The notes beneath the pieces were generated by a model. It did not search any database and was not told the DNA's origin. It saw only the letters and a program-made list of their open reading frames with translations. From contig CAYNLK010000012.1 in NCBI GenBank assembly GCA_964398055.1, positions 1-64,000 on the forward strand: a DNA stretch of 64,000 bases. Direction: 5' to 3'. Each line of letters opens with the position of its first letter. Within the stretch, counting starts at the first letter, position 1. This DNA comes from CAYNLK01 sp964398055. Its GTDB lineage: Bacteria; Chloroflexota; Anaerolineae; 4572-78; J111. This document shows, piece after piece, positions 8,816 through 17,174 of the stretch. Both the position numbers and the translations under genes were made by a program.

Positions 8816-8907
8816 TATAGATGTTCAGAAAAAGATTCGTGCTCAGAAACCCGTTTTCTCCGAGAAAACGGGTTTCTATACCCCGAAACATTATCTGAAA
8901 GACTATA
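8816..8907. mobile_element. 92-bp palindromic element, copy 2 (inverse orientation)
   Basis: An inverse copy of 5833-5924 with only a few mismatches and the same TATAG...CTATA ends. It lies in the region upstream of hsdM, where it could affect expression through its strong hairpin. The rest of the gap to the tRNA (8908-9143) shows no gene. Confidence 0.8.
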
Positions 8908-9143
8908 TCATATCGATATCCAGATTGGGTGGCCGTGCGTAGCAACCTGATAGAGACTCAAGAAACCCCGTCACCAGCGGGGCGTTTTCGATGATGTTGG
9001 GTTCAGTATAGCACATTTCGACCTATTCTACTACCCCACTGTGAGCTAAAGCCCGGCCAGCGCCTCTCAAAAAAAAGCCGCCAGATGTTACTTGCATCTG
9101 ACGGCAAAGCATTTGGGTCTCCGCTGCGCAGCTTCAACCGAAG

Positions 9144-9216
9144 CACCTCCGACAGGATTCGAACCTGTAACCCTCAGTTCCGAAGACTGATGCTCTATCC
9201 ATTGAGCTACGGAGGC
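9144..9216 (-). tRNA. tRNA-Arg (anticodon TCG)
   Basis: A 73-nt cloverleaf on the minus strand: acceptor GCCTCCG pairing with CGGAGGT, D-arm GCTC/GAGC, anticodon stem TCAGT/ACTGA with loop CTTCGGA, and T-arm ACAGG-TTCGAAT-CCTGT. Loop position 33 is T and positions 34-36 read TCG, so it decodes CGA-type arginine codons. The 3' CCA is not encoded. Confidence 0.95.
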
Positions 9217-9234
9217 AAACTGTTTACAACTTCT

Positions 9235-9262
9235 ATTATATTTTTCCGCGGGGTTGTGTCAA
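9235..9262 (-). promoter_or_regulatory. Sigma-70-type promoter of tRNA-Arg
   Basis: On the minus strand a perfect TTGACA (9257-9262) is followed by a 16-bp spacer and a perfect TATAAT (9235-9240), about 18 bp before the mature tRNA. Confidence 0.8.
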
Positions 9263-9275
9263 AATAAACGCGACC

Positions 9276-9653
9276 TCAATGGTTGTCGGCAATCAGGTTC
9301 TTCTGAATGAGCAGGCCGCGGGCCCGGCGAGCCACGCGTTGATCCGGGGCGCGGCTGAGGGTTTCGGCCAGAGTCTGGCCGGCCACCGCCCAGTTAGGCC
9401 CCGTGTCCATATACGTGTGGAGGAGATAACCGTTGGGGCAGTGGTAGATGTCAAAGCAGTTTACCTCCAAAGCAAAACCGTGACCCTCCACGATCCGGCG
9501 CCCCTCAAAGCTGACCTCGTTGCCGTCGCTGGCCGTGATCCGGCTGACCTGGGTGATGGCTTGCTTCACCTGTTCGGCCGAGTCGTCCTCTAATTTAATC
9601 ACGCCCTGCCCTTGCCGGGCTGCTGCGATGATGTCCATAACCGGGTTCACCAT
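9276..9653 (-). CDS. Small protein of unknown function (125 aa)
   Basis: I do not recognise this protein. It is soluble, without signal or membrane segments. An N-terminal part (IIAAARQGQGVIKLEDDSAE) and a middle with SFEGRRIVEGHGFALEVNCF and YHCPNGYLLHTYMDTGPNW suggest a compact alpha/beta domain, and a basic C-terminal helix follows. It lies between the tRNA promoter and a small membrane-protein gene, 12 bp from the latter, so the two are probably co-transcribed. Codon use matches the neighbours, supporting a real gene. Confidence 0.7.
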   Translation of the reverse strand: MVNPVMDIIAAARQGQGVIKLEDDSAEQVKQAITQVSRITASDGNEVSFEGRRIVEGHGFALEVNCFDIYHCPNGYLLHTYMDTGPNWAVAGQTLAETLSRAPDQRVARRARGLLIQKNLIADNH

Positions 9654-9665
9654 TTGCCAAAGAAT

Positions 9666-10130
9666 TTAGATGGAAACATTCGTCACCGAAGCTCTGGCCT
9701 TTTGTTGAAACCAAATTAGCCCCCCCACTGCTCCCAGGCCGGCGATCATCAATAGATTGAACATACTACAAATTGAATTAGCGGTCAAAGTCGCCTGCCA
9801 ATATTGGTTGCTATCGGTAATAATAAGTTCAGCCAGGCCCAGCTCACGCATTAATATGGGCAACTGTTCAGAGTTGGTTACCAAAATGGCATTGACCACC
9901 GTAGCCAACATCTGCCCCAGCACCACCCCAAAGCCGGTGATAACTCCGGCCACGGCGCCATGCACCACACTGGTGTCGGATTTGGGGGGAGTGTCGAACC
10001 AGCCGGCCAGATAACCTACCCCCAACCCCAGTAAAGGCGTCAGGCAAAGAGTGCAAAAGGGGGAGAGAAGGGTCACACTCATGATGTAGATAAAGCCGGC
10101 TCCGGCTCCAATTAGACCTGCTTTGATCAC
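9666..10130 (-). CDS. Small membrane protein of unknown function
   Basis: About 154 residues with four hydrophobic segments (IKAGLIGAGAGFIYIMSVTL, LTPLLGLGVGYLAGW, HGAVAGVITGFGVVLGQML and MFNLLMIAGLGAVGGLIWF). It resembles small glycine-rich multi-pass proteins, but I cannot name a family. I chose a GTG start at 10130 because AAGAGGG lies six bases upstream. A longer frame up to 10349 would run into the divergent pyrophosphatase gene and adds a non-hydrophobic, unlikely leader. It is transcribed with the following small gene. Confidence 0.65.
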   Translation of the reverse strand: MIKAGLIGAGAGFIYIMSVTLLSPFCTLCLTPLLGLGVGYLAGWFDTPPKSDTSVVHGAVAGVITGFGVVLGQMLATVVNAILVTNSEQLPILMRELGLAELIITDSNQYWQATLTANSICSMFNLLMIAGLGAVGGLIWFQQKARASVTNVSI

Positions 10131-10327
10131 CGTTACCCTCTTGGATGCTGTCGGTGTAAAATTGGCCTCACCCAGATATGAGCTGGAATTAAAGTTGGCG
10201 TCATCTGCGAGGCAGTATATCACCAAGCCGGACGATTTGCAATGCCACTCATAGGATTGACGGCCTCGGCTTTCTGTGTTAGATTCAGCCGGTAAACAAA
10301 CCATTCCTGCCCAGAAAGTGAGTGTGT

Positions 10328-10888
10328 ATGATGAATTTGTTGCACCCAAATTTATGGCATCAACTGGAGCCGGGGCCGCAGCCGCCCAACGTGATCTACG
10401 TGATTGTCGAGATTCCTAAAGGCTCCCGGAATAAGTTCGAGTATGGCAAAGAGTTGGGTATCATTAAGCTGGATCGGGTACTCTTTTCCTCGCTCCATTA
10501 TCCCGGTGATTACGGTTTGATTCCGCGTACCTTTTATGATGATGGCGATCCCCTGGATATTCTGGTGATGATTAATGAGCATACCTTCCCCGGTTGTATC
10601 ATCGAGGCCAGGCCGATTGGTCTATTCAAAATGCTTGACCAGAATGTGGCCGATGACAAGGTTTTGGCTGTACCGGCGCGCGACCCCATTTTTGATGGTT
10701 ACCAGGACCTGGATGATATCCCCCAACATTTCTTAAAAGAAGTAGCCCACTTTTTTGAGGTTTACAAAGATTTGGAGGGCAAACGCACTAAACCGGTTGG
10801 CTGGGAGCCGGCTGTGGTCGCTAAGGCTGAAGTCAGCCGGGCCATCCAATTGTACAGGGATAAATTTGGCCGGGGTATGCATGTCTAG
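10328..10888 (+). CDS. ppa: Inorganic pyrophosphatase (family I)
   Basis: Hydrolyses pyrophosphate to phosphate in the cytoplasm, pulling biosynthetic reactions forward. The 186-residue length fits the family. Visible signatures are PKGSRNKFEYGKELG, YPGDYGLIPRTFYDDGDPLD (the D-G-D-P-L-D metal-binding signature) and RDPIFDGYQDLDDIP. ATG at 10328 or 10331 is likely; an upstream in-frame GTG at 10322 is also possible. Its stop overlaps the start of the following lipoprotein gene by 8 bp. Confidence 0.95.
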   Translation: MMNLLHPNLWHQLEPGPQPPNVIYVIVEIPKGSRNKFEYGKELGIIKLDRVLFSSLHYPGDYGLIPRTFYDDGDPLDILVMINEHTFPGCIIEARPIGLFKMLDQNVADDKVLAVPARDPIFDGYQDLDDIPQHFLKEVAHFFEVYKDLEGKRTKPVGWEPAVVAKAEVSRAIQLYRDKFGRGMHV

Positions 10889-11663
10889 ACTGCCTGGCGC
10901 TCATAGCCGGTTGGCGCTGGCCGTGCTAATTACCGCAACTCTGGCTTGCGCCACCAATACGCCAGTGGCCAGCGTGCCCACACCCCGGCCCACCCGAACG
11001 CCGCTGCCGACCTTCACCCTGACCCCTATCCCGCCGACCAACACGCCAGCGCCGCCCACCAACCCGCCCGTTTATACCGACACCCCCATCCCCACCGACA
11101 CGCCGGCGCCTACTGATACGCCCATCCCGACCGACACCCCGGCGCCAACGGATACGCCGACCAACACGCCAGCGCCGCCCACCAACCCGCCCGTAGTCGC
11201 GGCCCCCCTGCCAACCGATACGCCGGAACCGCCGCCGGCGCCGGCGGTTGAACCGCAATCGCCGGTAGCGACGCCCACCGCTACCCCCGAGCCAGCCACG
11301 CCGCGCGGCAGGTATGAGATACGCGGTACGGAAGGGTCGCGCAATTGCGCCCACGTTGCCGTCATCGGTCGCGTGGTCGAAAAGGGCGGCAGTCAGCCGG
11401 TTCAGAATGTCACGCTGGAAGTAAAGGGGGATAAGAATCCCTATAAAGGGCCTTTTTTTGGTAGAACCAATGAAAAAGGCGATTACACCGTCCTGGTCGG
11501 TGAGGTAAAGAATGATGTCAATGGAGTTGAATTCGAAATAAAGGTTCAGGAAAGCTCTGGCGTTGTCTCAGAAGACAAACATAAATGGAAAGTGAGTAGT
11601 GATTGCCACAAGGACGGGGTAGTGCAGGTGATGGAAGTGAACTGGTTCTGGAAGTCGAACTAG
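10881..11663 (+). CDS. Pro/Thr-rich lipoprotein with Ig-like C-terminal domain
   Basis: 260 residues. A signal peptide ends in the lipobox TATLAC (Cys about residue 22), followed by a long linker of TDTPIPTDTPAP-type repeats (to about residue 140), and then a globular domain with VIGRVVEKGGSQPVQNVTLE and GRTNEKGDYTVLVG, which looks like a carboxypeptidase-regulatory or transthyretin-like beta sandwich. The protein is probably anchored outside the cell with the domain held off the surface. The ATG lies inside the end of ppa, so translation is probably coupled. The ligand is unknown. Confidence 0.8.
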   Translation: MSRLPGAHSRLALAVLITATLACATNTPVASVPTPRPTRTPLPTFTLTPIPPTNTPAPPTNPPVYTDTPIPTDTPAPTDTPIPTDTPAPTDTPTNTPAPPTNPPVVAAPLPTDTPEPPPAPAVEPQSPVATPTATPEPATPRGRYEIRGTEGSRNCAHVAVIGRVVEKGGSQPVQNVTLEVKGDKNPYKGPFFGRTNEKGDYTVLVGEVKNDVNGVEFEIKVQESSGVVSEDKHKWKVSSDCHKDGVVQVMEVNWFWKSN

Positions 11664-11703
11664 CTGGAGACAGGTCAAAAATCGTTGCTGAAAGGAATGC
11701 TGC

Positions 11704-12267
11704 ATGAGCATTAAACCGGATCACTGGATTGAAAAAATGGCCCGTGAGTATGGCATGATCGAGCCGTTCGAGGCCGGCCAGGTCAAGGAAGGCGTCATCT
11801 CATACGGGGTCTCTTCATATGGTTACGACATTCGGGTGGCCGATGAATTCAAGATATTTACCAACGTCAATAATACGGTTGTCGACCCGAAACATTTCGA
11901 TAATCGCTCTTTTGTGGAATTTAAAGGGGCCATCTGCACCATTCCGCCCAACTCCTTTGCCCTGGCCCGCACCGTGGAGTACTTTCGCATCCCTCGCAAT
12001 GTGTTGACCCTCTGCGTGGGCAAATCGACCTATGCCCGCTGCGGTATCATCGTCAACGTAACCCCTTTTGAGCCGGAATGGGAGGGTTTTGTGACCCTGG
12101 AGATTTCTAACACCACCCCACTGCCGGCCCGCATTTATGCCAATGAAGGCATCGCTCAGGTGGTCTTTTTTCAGGCCGACGAGCTGTGCCGCACCTCATA
12201 TGCTGATAAAAAAGGGAAGTATCAGAAGCAGGTGGGCATCACTCTACCGAAAATTGATACTCAATAG
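11704..12267 (+). CDS. dcd: dCTP deaminase
   Basis: Deaminates dCTP to dUTP (some homologues are bifunctional and also release dUMP), feeding dTMP synthesis. The 187-residue protein has the family motifs GVSSYGYDIRVADEF near the N-terminus, VGKSTYARCGI (substrate-binding loop) and EWEGFVTLEISNTTPLP with the catalytic Glu. It is followed by a hairpin at 12289-12319. Nothing unusual is seen. Confidence 0.95.
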   Translation: MSIKPDHWIEKMAREYGMIEPFEAGQVKEGVISYGVSSYGYDIRVADEFKIFTNVNNTVVDPKHFDNRSFVEFKGAICTIPPNSFALARTVEYFRIPRNVLTLCVGKSTYARCGIIVNVTPFEPEWEGFVTLEISNTTPLPARIYANEGIAQVVFFQADELCRTSYADKKGKYQKQVGITLPKIDTQ

Positions 12268-12288
12268 ATCCAAATTTACGTAGGACGC

Positions 12289-12319
12289 ATCCCTATGCCG
12301 TCCGCAAAGGCATAGGGAT
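12289..12319. repeat. Perfect hairpin after dcd
   Basis: ATCCCTATGCC and GGCATAGGGAT form an 11-bp perfect stem with a 9-nt loop. No clean T-run follows, so it is more like a dispersed palindromic repeat than a standard terminator, though it could still attenuate transcription. Confidence 0.6.
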
Positions 12320-12342
12320 ACCTTTGCTACAACAGTTGCCAA

Positions 12343-13770
12343 ATGTTATCTCACTCTCAATTAAGGTCGGCGTACAATCGACTGATCCGTCTTATCCCCC
12401 CGCAGTTGCTAACCATAGCCTTGATTGGTGGCAGTAGTGTATGGATTGGCTTGTCTTTCTTGGCCTATACCTTCGGACCAGTGGGGACGGTAAAATTCTA
12501 TAGTAAAATCAGTGATACCCAGGGTAACTTTACCGGGGTTTTGGCGGATTTAGATACTTTTGGTCTTGCTGTGACCAGTCTCAATGACTTGGATGGTGAT
12601 GGCATCACAGATTTGGCTGTGGGAAGTGGTGATGAAGGCACTACTTATGGTGCAGTCTGGATTTTGTTTATGAATACCAACGGTATAGTGAGGGCCTATC
12701 AGAAAATTAGCCAAACTGAAGGTAACTTTACCGGTATTTTGAATGATGGTGATGGTTTTGGTAACTCTTTAGCGAATCTGAATGATCTTGACGGTGATGG
12801 TATTTCAGACCTGGCTGTTGGAGCATACCGGGATAATGATGGCGGAAATTCCAGGGGGACAATTTGGATCTTATTCATGAACGCCAATGGCACCGTTAAA
12901 TCTTATCAAAAGATCAGCAATATTCATGGAAACTTTACCGGGATGTTGGATGATAGTGATGCTTTTGGCATCTCAGTAACTAATCTGAATGATTTGGATA
13001 AAGATGGCGTAGCCGATCTGGCCGTCGGAGCAAGCGGGGATAGTGATGGAGGAGATTACCGGGGCGCCGTTTGGATTCTGTTCATGAATGTTGATGGTAC
13101 CGTGAAAACTCAGCAGAAGATTAGTGATACTACGGGCAGCTTTAACGGTATCTTAGATAATTATGATAATTTTGGCCTCTCAGTGACGGGCTTGAATGAC
13201 CTTGACGGTGATAGCGTACCAGATTTGGCCGTAGGTGCACCCAGGGATGATGACGGGGGAAGTGATCGGGGTGCAGTCTGGATCTTGTTTATGAATATTG
13301 ATGGCAGCGTCAGAAATCACCAGAAGATTAGTGATACTGCGGGCAACTTTAGCGGTATCCTGGACGACGGTGATAGTTTTGGCAGTTCTGTAGCCAGTCA
13401 AAACGATCTTGATGGCGATGGTGTATTAGAACTGGCGGTCGGGGCGATCAGAGATGATGACGGGGGAAGTGATCGGGGTGCGGTTTGGATTCTGTTTATG
13501 AATGCTGATGGCAGTGTGAAAAATCACCAGAAGATTAGCGATACTGCGGGCAACTTTAGCGGCATCCTGGACGATGGTGATGGTTTTGGCAGTTCCATAG
13601 ATAGATTTAATAACCTTGATGGCGATGGAACTATGGGTCTAGCTGTGGGGGCTATATTGGATGATGATGGCGGAAATGCAAGAGGGGCCGTTTGGCTTCT
13701 TTATCATCTAAATGATTCCAATGATTCACCTTATCGCTTGTATCTTCCTTTGATCCGTAATAGCCAGTAA
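12343..13770 (+). CDS. FG-GAP repeat secreted protein with YLPLI-type tail
   Basis: 475 residues. A membrane segment near residues 23-42 could be a signal anchor. It is followed by six repeats of about 65 residues, each with a calcium-loop type NDLDGDGxxDLAVG and an AVWILFMN strand, as in integrin-like beta-propeller FG-GAP domains. Six blades would be a plausible propeller. The last residues, YRLYLPLIRNSQ, match a tail seen on many Chloroflexota exported proteins (my recollection), perhaps a sorting signal. The repeats near 13080-13700 are very similar in DNA, suggesting recent internal duplication. It stands alone; the binding partner is unknown. Confidence 0.85.
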   Translation: MLSHSQLRSAYNRLIRLIPPQLLTIALIGGSSVWIGLSFLAYTFGPVGTVKFYSKISDTQGNFTGVLADLDTFGLAVTSLNDLDGDGITDLAVGSGDEGTTYGAVWILFMNTNGIVRAYQKISQTEGNFTGILNDGDGFGNSLANLNDLDGDGISDLAVGAYRDNDGGNSRGTIWILFMNANGTVKSYQKISNIHGNFTGMLDDSDAFGISVTNLNDLDKDGVADLAVGASGDSDGGDYRGAVWILFMNVDGTVKTQQKISDTTGSFNGILDNYDNFGLSVTGLNDLDGDSVPDLAVGAPRDDDGGSDRGAVWILFMNIDGSVRNHQKISDTAGNFSGILDDGDSFGSSVASQNDLDGDGVLELAVGAIRDDDGGSDRGAVWILFMNADGSVKNHQKISDTAGNFSGILDDGDGFGSSIDRFNNLDGDGTMGLAVGAILDDDGGNARGAVWLLYHLNDSNDSPYRLYLPLIRNSQ

Positions 13771-13825
13771 CCGTTTTCTCCGGTTGTCAAACTTCAGTTT
13801 AGCAACGAAAAGAAGTTTTATTCCT

Positions 13826-15064
13826 CTAAGCCTCTCTAAAAATTGTGTCTGCATAACGCAGCAACTCGGCCTTGCGTTCCGGTGGGGTCTCTTTTGAATC
13901 CAGGTATAGTTCCAGCGCCTGGCGTGGGCTTAACTCTTCGGCGCTCACCTGGCCCAGGCGGCGTTGCTGCACCCGGTCGATATCACGGCCAATGCTGGCT
14001 ACGTAACCGGCCCCGCTCAGAGCTTGCCGGATCGGCCGGTCGTCCAGCAGCATTTCCTGAGCCTCGGTGGCCTTGATAATTACCCGCACAATCGCCTCCT
14101 CAACCGGCTGCTGTTCCAACTGGTCCAAAATGTCGGTCATCGGGTCGGCGGATTGGGTCACGTCCAGCCGGATGGTCACAAAAGGCCGGGCCTTGACTGG
14201 GATGAATTCCCATTCGCACTTACCTCGCTCGATCTGGGCGATGACGAAGCCTTTACGCTCTCCCTCTTCGCCAAAGTCGATCCGCTCCAGGCTGCCGGGG
14301 TAGACAATGGGGGGGTGCTGGTCGCCGTTGAGTTCCTGGTGTTTGTGGATATGGCCCAGGGCCACGTAATCCCAAACCGGGTCGGCCAGTAAGCTTTTGA
14401 GCACCACCACATCCCGGCCAATCATCACACTTTGCTCGCTGCCCTGTTTGGCCTCACTCACCGACAGGTGGGCGGTCAACACCGCCGGAATATCCGGCTT
14501 TTCTTTGACCTCGGCAGCCAGGGCGGCAATGAAGTCGGCCAGCAGCCGCCCAATCGCCAAATCAAGCTCATCAAGCGTCATATTTTTGAATTCGGTTTGG
14601 GCTAACAGGCGGCTGCGCTGGGGATAGGGCACAGTGGCCACTTGCAGCGGCTGGCCGCGGCGGCAGGTCAACTGGTGGACTGCTTCCCGGTCGGCCACGA
14701 TCACACCCGGCACATCCAGCACCCCAAAAATCTCTAGGCTGCTGGCGGCCCGATCGGCCGTGGCCATATCGTGGTTGCCCACCAGCAAAACCACCGGCAC
14801 GCCAGCATTGGCCAGGCGTTTGATCCGGCGGGCAAATTCCCGCTGAAACGTCGGGTTCGGGCGCTGATTTTTATAGGCGTCGCCGGCAAAGATGCAGACG
14901 TCAACTTCTCGTTCCAGGGCAATGTCGATGACCTGGCTCAGCCGCCGCAAAAAATCAACCACCCGGCTGTTCAAGCCCGATTTGGAGTCAAGCCGGCCAT
15001 AATTTTCTATACCGATGTGGATATCGGCCAGATGGAGTAACTTGATCGGTTCAGTCATTGGCAA
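13826..15064 (-). CDS. sbcD: SbcD/Mre11-type DNA repair exonuclease
   Basis: A 412-residue calcineurin-like nuclease. Metal-binding motifs are clear: LLHLADIHIG, FAGDAYKN, LVGNHDMA and, later, ALGHIHKHQ. The C-terminal capping domain is present. Mre11/SbcD works with the SbcC/Rad50 ATPase on DNA ends and hairpins, but no SbcC gene is adjacent here; it may lie elsewhere. The start codon lies 6 bp after the stop of the ricT-like gene, so the two are co-translated. Given the many palindromes in this genome, a hairpin-cleaving nuclease is functionally apt, but that link is speculation. Confidence 0.88.
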   Translation of the reverse strand: MPMTEPIKLLHLADIHIGIENYGRLDSKSGLNSRVVDFLRRLSQVIDIALEREVDVCIFAGDAYKNQRPNPTFQREFARRIKRLANAGVPVVLLVGNHDMATADRAASSLEIFGVLDVPGVIVADREAVHQLTCRRGQPLQVATVPYPQRSRLLAQTEFKNMTLDELDLAIGRLLADFIAALAAEVKEKPDIPAVLTAHLSVSEAKQGSEQSVMIGRDVVVLKSLLADPVWDYVALGHIHKHQELNGDQHPPIVYPGSLERIDFGEEGERKGFVIAQIERGKCEWEFIPVKARPFVTIRLDVTQSADPMTDILDQLEQQPVEEAIVRVIIKATEAQEMLLDDRPIRQALSGAGYVASIGRDIDRVQQRRLGQVSAEELSPRQALELYLDSKETPPERKAELLRYADTIFREA

Positions 15065-15070
15065 GCGGCC

Positions 15071-15922
15071 TTATTTCTTCTTTGAGTCGGGCCTGGTCGC
15101 CTTTTGACCGGAGCCGGGTTGGGGCGGAAGTTCGCTCAATTTCATTTCCAGATAGCTATCCCGCCCTTCCAGTTCCAGGAGAACGGATTCGCTGATGACG
15201 TTCAGTCCCCGCACAATGCCGGTTACGCCCGCCTCGACGGTAAGCTGGCTGCCGACTTTAGGCATCATCTGTCTCATCTCCACGTACAGCTCATTTTCGT
15301 AAGCCAGGCAGCACAATAAGCGGCCGCACAAGCCCGAAATTTCGGAGGGGGCCAGCGGCAGGCTCTGGTTCTTGGCCATCTTGATTGAAACAGAGTGAAA
15401 TTCGGTCAACCAACTGGAGCAACACAAGCGGCGACCGCAGCGGCCATAGCCGTCGAGGATTTTGGTTTCATCCCGCGCCCCCACCTGTTTCATCTCCACC
15501 CGAGTTTTCAGGCTGCGGGTCAACTCTTTAACCAGCTCTCTAAAATCAACGCGCTGTTCAGCAATGAAAGAAAAGACCAGGCGGCTGCCATCAAAGCTGT
15601 ATTCGGCCTCGAGTACTTTCATGGGCAGGTTCAGTTCCTGAACCAGCTTTTGGCAGTGGGTTACGGCCTCATCGGCCTGAGCCTGGTACGACAAAGCCTC
15701 CAGCAAATCCACCGGAGTGGCCTGGCGGATCACTTTTTTGAGCTTACCTTTGATCTCGCTCTCCGGTACTTCGTGGGGCGGCTGAGCCACCACCCCCATC
15801 TCGGTGCCGCGCGAGGTTTCGACAATGACCCGGTCGTTAAGTTGAAGATGGGTGAGCGAACTCGGATCAAAAAAGTATACTTTTGTAACCGGTTTAAAGC
15901 GGATCCCAACAACTTTGGGCAT
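15071..15922 (-). CDS. ricT: PSP1 / RicT (YaaT)-like protein
   Basis: 283 residues with the two cysteine clusters of this family (CGRRLCCSSW near residue 157 and CGRLLCC near residue 197), which in Bacillus bind iron-sulfur clusters in the RicAFT complex affecting RNase Y and sporulation. The ATG follows ACGAGGAGTATT, a strong ribosome site. As in Firmicutes, it follows the DNA polymerase III delta' gene. In this organism the role is probably in RNA maturation or stress control, by inference. Confidence 0.88.
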   Translation of the reverse strand: MPKVVGIRFKPVTKVYFFDPSSLTHLQLNDRVIVETSRGTEMGVVAQPPHEVPESEIKGKLKKVIRQATPVDLLEALSYQAQADEAVTHCQKLVQELNLPMKVLEAEYSFDGSRLVFSFIAEQRVDFRELVKELTRSLKTRVEMKQVGARDETKILDGYGRCGRRLCCSSWLTEFHSVSIKMAKNQSLPLAPSEISGLCGRLLCCLAYENELYVEMRQMMPKVGSQLTVEAGVTGIVRGLNVISESVLLELEGRDSYLEMKLSELPPQPGSGQKATRPDSKKK

Positions 15923-15937
15923 AATACTCCTCGTAAA

Positions 15938-15998
15938 TATCCCCTCCCCAACCCCTCCCCCGTTTCGGCGCGCAAGCGGGGGTTAGGGTGGGGGTCAT
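15938..15998. repeat. CCCCTCCCC / GGGGGTTAGGGTGGGGG hairpin repeat
   Basis: A C-rich arm (CCCCTCCCCAACCCCTCCCC) faces a G-rich arm (GGGGGTTAGGGTGGGGG) across a short loop, in the holB-ricT gap. The same type of repeat appears at 52496-52610. Confidence 0.6.
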
Positions 15999-16017
15999 AA
16001 AATCTTGTGCTTACAGG

Positions 16018-17007
16018 TTAACACCCCGGTAATTTCAACAAAACCACTTCCAGATTGAGCCTGGGGTTCACGTTACGTTCCAGATTCTTAAGCGCCTGGC
16101 GGAGACTGATCACCATAGCTATCGTCTGGCTTAATTGGATCTGCCCGGCAAGTCTGGCCAGGGTTTGCTGCCAGTCCAGGTTGACCAGCCGGCTCTGGCT
16201 GCCGCTCTGCACCAGCAGCAGGTCACGCCAGATTGTTAACCACAGGGTTAGTAGCTCTTTGATGGTGTTCGGGTCCCGGCTATGCGGTTGGGCATACGCC
16301 AACCGTTCGGCCCGACTCTGGCGCAGTAACTTCAGCAGCTCCTGCAAATACTGCTCCCGCCGGGCCAAAAAATGGTCGTCGGCCAGCGCTCTGACCGCCC
16401 AACCCAATCGGCCGGCGGCCAGTTGGGCCAGCAATTCGGCCTGCTCTGGCGAAGCCTGCCAGCGGGTTTGCAGGGCCGCCACAATTTCCGGCTGGGGCAG
16501 CGGCCTGAGCGTTAAAAGCTGGCAGCGCGAAACTATGGTCGGCAATAATTTGCCGGGGTCTGTGGCTGTCAGAACCAAGACGGCCGGTCCGGCCGGCTCC
16601 TCCAATGTTTTGAGCAAGGCGTTGGCGGCGCTGGTCGTGGCTCGTTCAAAATTGCACAACAGAACTACCCGGAATGGACTTTCGTGCGGCGACAGGGCCA
16701 ACTCCCGCTGCAATTCCCTGACCTGTTCGATTTTAATGACTTCATCATCCTGGTCAAAAATACGTACATCAGGATGGTTGCCGCTGCTAACTTTACGGCA
16801 AGAAATACAACGCCCGCACGGCCTTTCCGCCCCCTGGCAGTTCAGGCTTTGAGCCAAATAACGGGCCAGCGTGCTTTTGCCGACGTGCGGCGGCCCGGCA
16901 ATCAGCAACGCCTGGGGGATGTGGCCGCGTTCGATTTGTCGATTCAACAGCTCTATGGCCCACTGGTGGCCCACAACCTGGGCGGCAGTGGTTGGTTTGA
17001 TGTCCAT
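16018..17007 (-). CDS. holB: DNA polymerase III delta' subunit (clamp loader)
   Basis: About 329 residues. The AAA+ Walker A is GPPHVGKSTLAR, followed by a zinc knuckle with CQGAERPCGRCISCRK, then the sensor region SAANALLKTLEEP and sensor-1 SRCQLLTLRPLP. Delta' opens and loads the sliding clamp with DnaX. I start at ATG 17007 (MDIKPTTAAQVVGHQ), since the open frame further upstream to 17094 looks unlike the family. It is followed by the ricT-like gene, an arrangement conserved across several phyla. Confidence 0.9.
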   Translation of the reverse strand: MDIKPTTAAQVVGHQWAIELLNRQIERGHIPQALLIAGPPHVGKSTLARYLAQSLNCQGAERPCGRCISCRKVSSGNHPDVRIFDQDDEVIKIEQVRELQRELALSPHESPFRVVLLCNFERATTSAANALLKTLEEPAGPAVLVLTATDPGKLLPTIVSRCQLLTLRPLPQPEIVAALQTRWQASPEQAELLAQLAAGRLGWAVRALADDHFLARREQYLQELLKLLRQSRAERLAYAQPHSRDPNTIKELLTLWLTIWRDLLLVQSGSQSRLVNLDWQQTLARLAGQIQLSQTIAMVISLRQALKNLERNVNPRLNLEVVLLKLPGC

Positions 17008-17096
17008 CCGGGTTACCCATAATTCCCATAAAGTGGACCAAATCCGGCCCGGTCTCATTCTTTCGATTCTACCATAAGCCTGATTAATCGCCAACT

Positions 17097-17135
17097 AAAA
17101 TACAAAACCCGTCTTCAATGTTGGCCTGACGGGTT
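17097..17135 (-). terminator. Rho-independent terminator of the hybrid kinase gene
   Basis: On the minus strand AACCCGTC and GACGGGTT (17106-17135) form a hairpin followed by TTTTGTATTTTAG. It lies 40 bp beyond the kinase stop codon. Confidence 0.7.
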
Positions 17136-17174
17136 GCGGAGAGGGGGTAATAAAAGTGTTTGATCTGGCTGAGG

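Noticed and set aside
8769..8945. Longer N-terminus of HsdM
   Set aside because: It translates the second palindrome copy and is unlike HsdM; MTHQSTDY at 8768 is a better start.
10131..10349. Longer N-terminus of the small membrane protein
   Set aside because: It overlaps the divergent ppa start, and a GTG with AAGAGGG explains the start at 10130.
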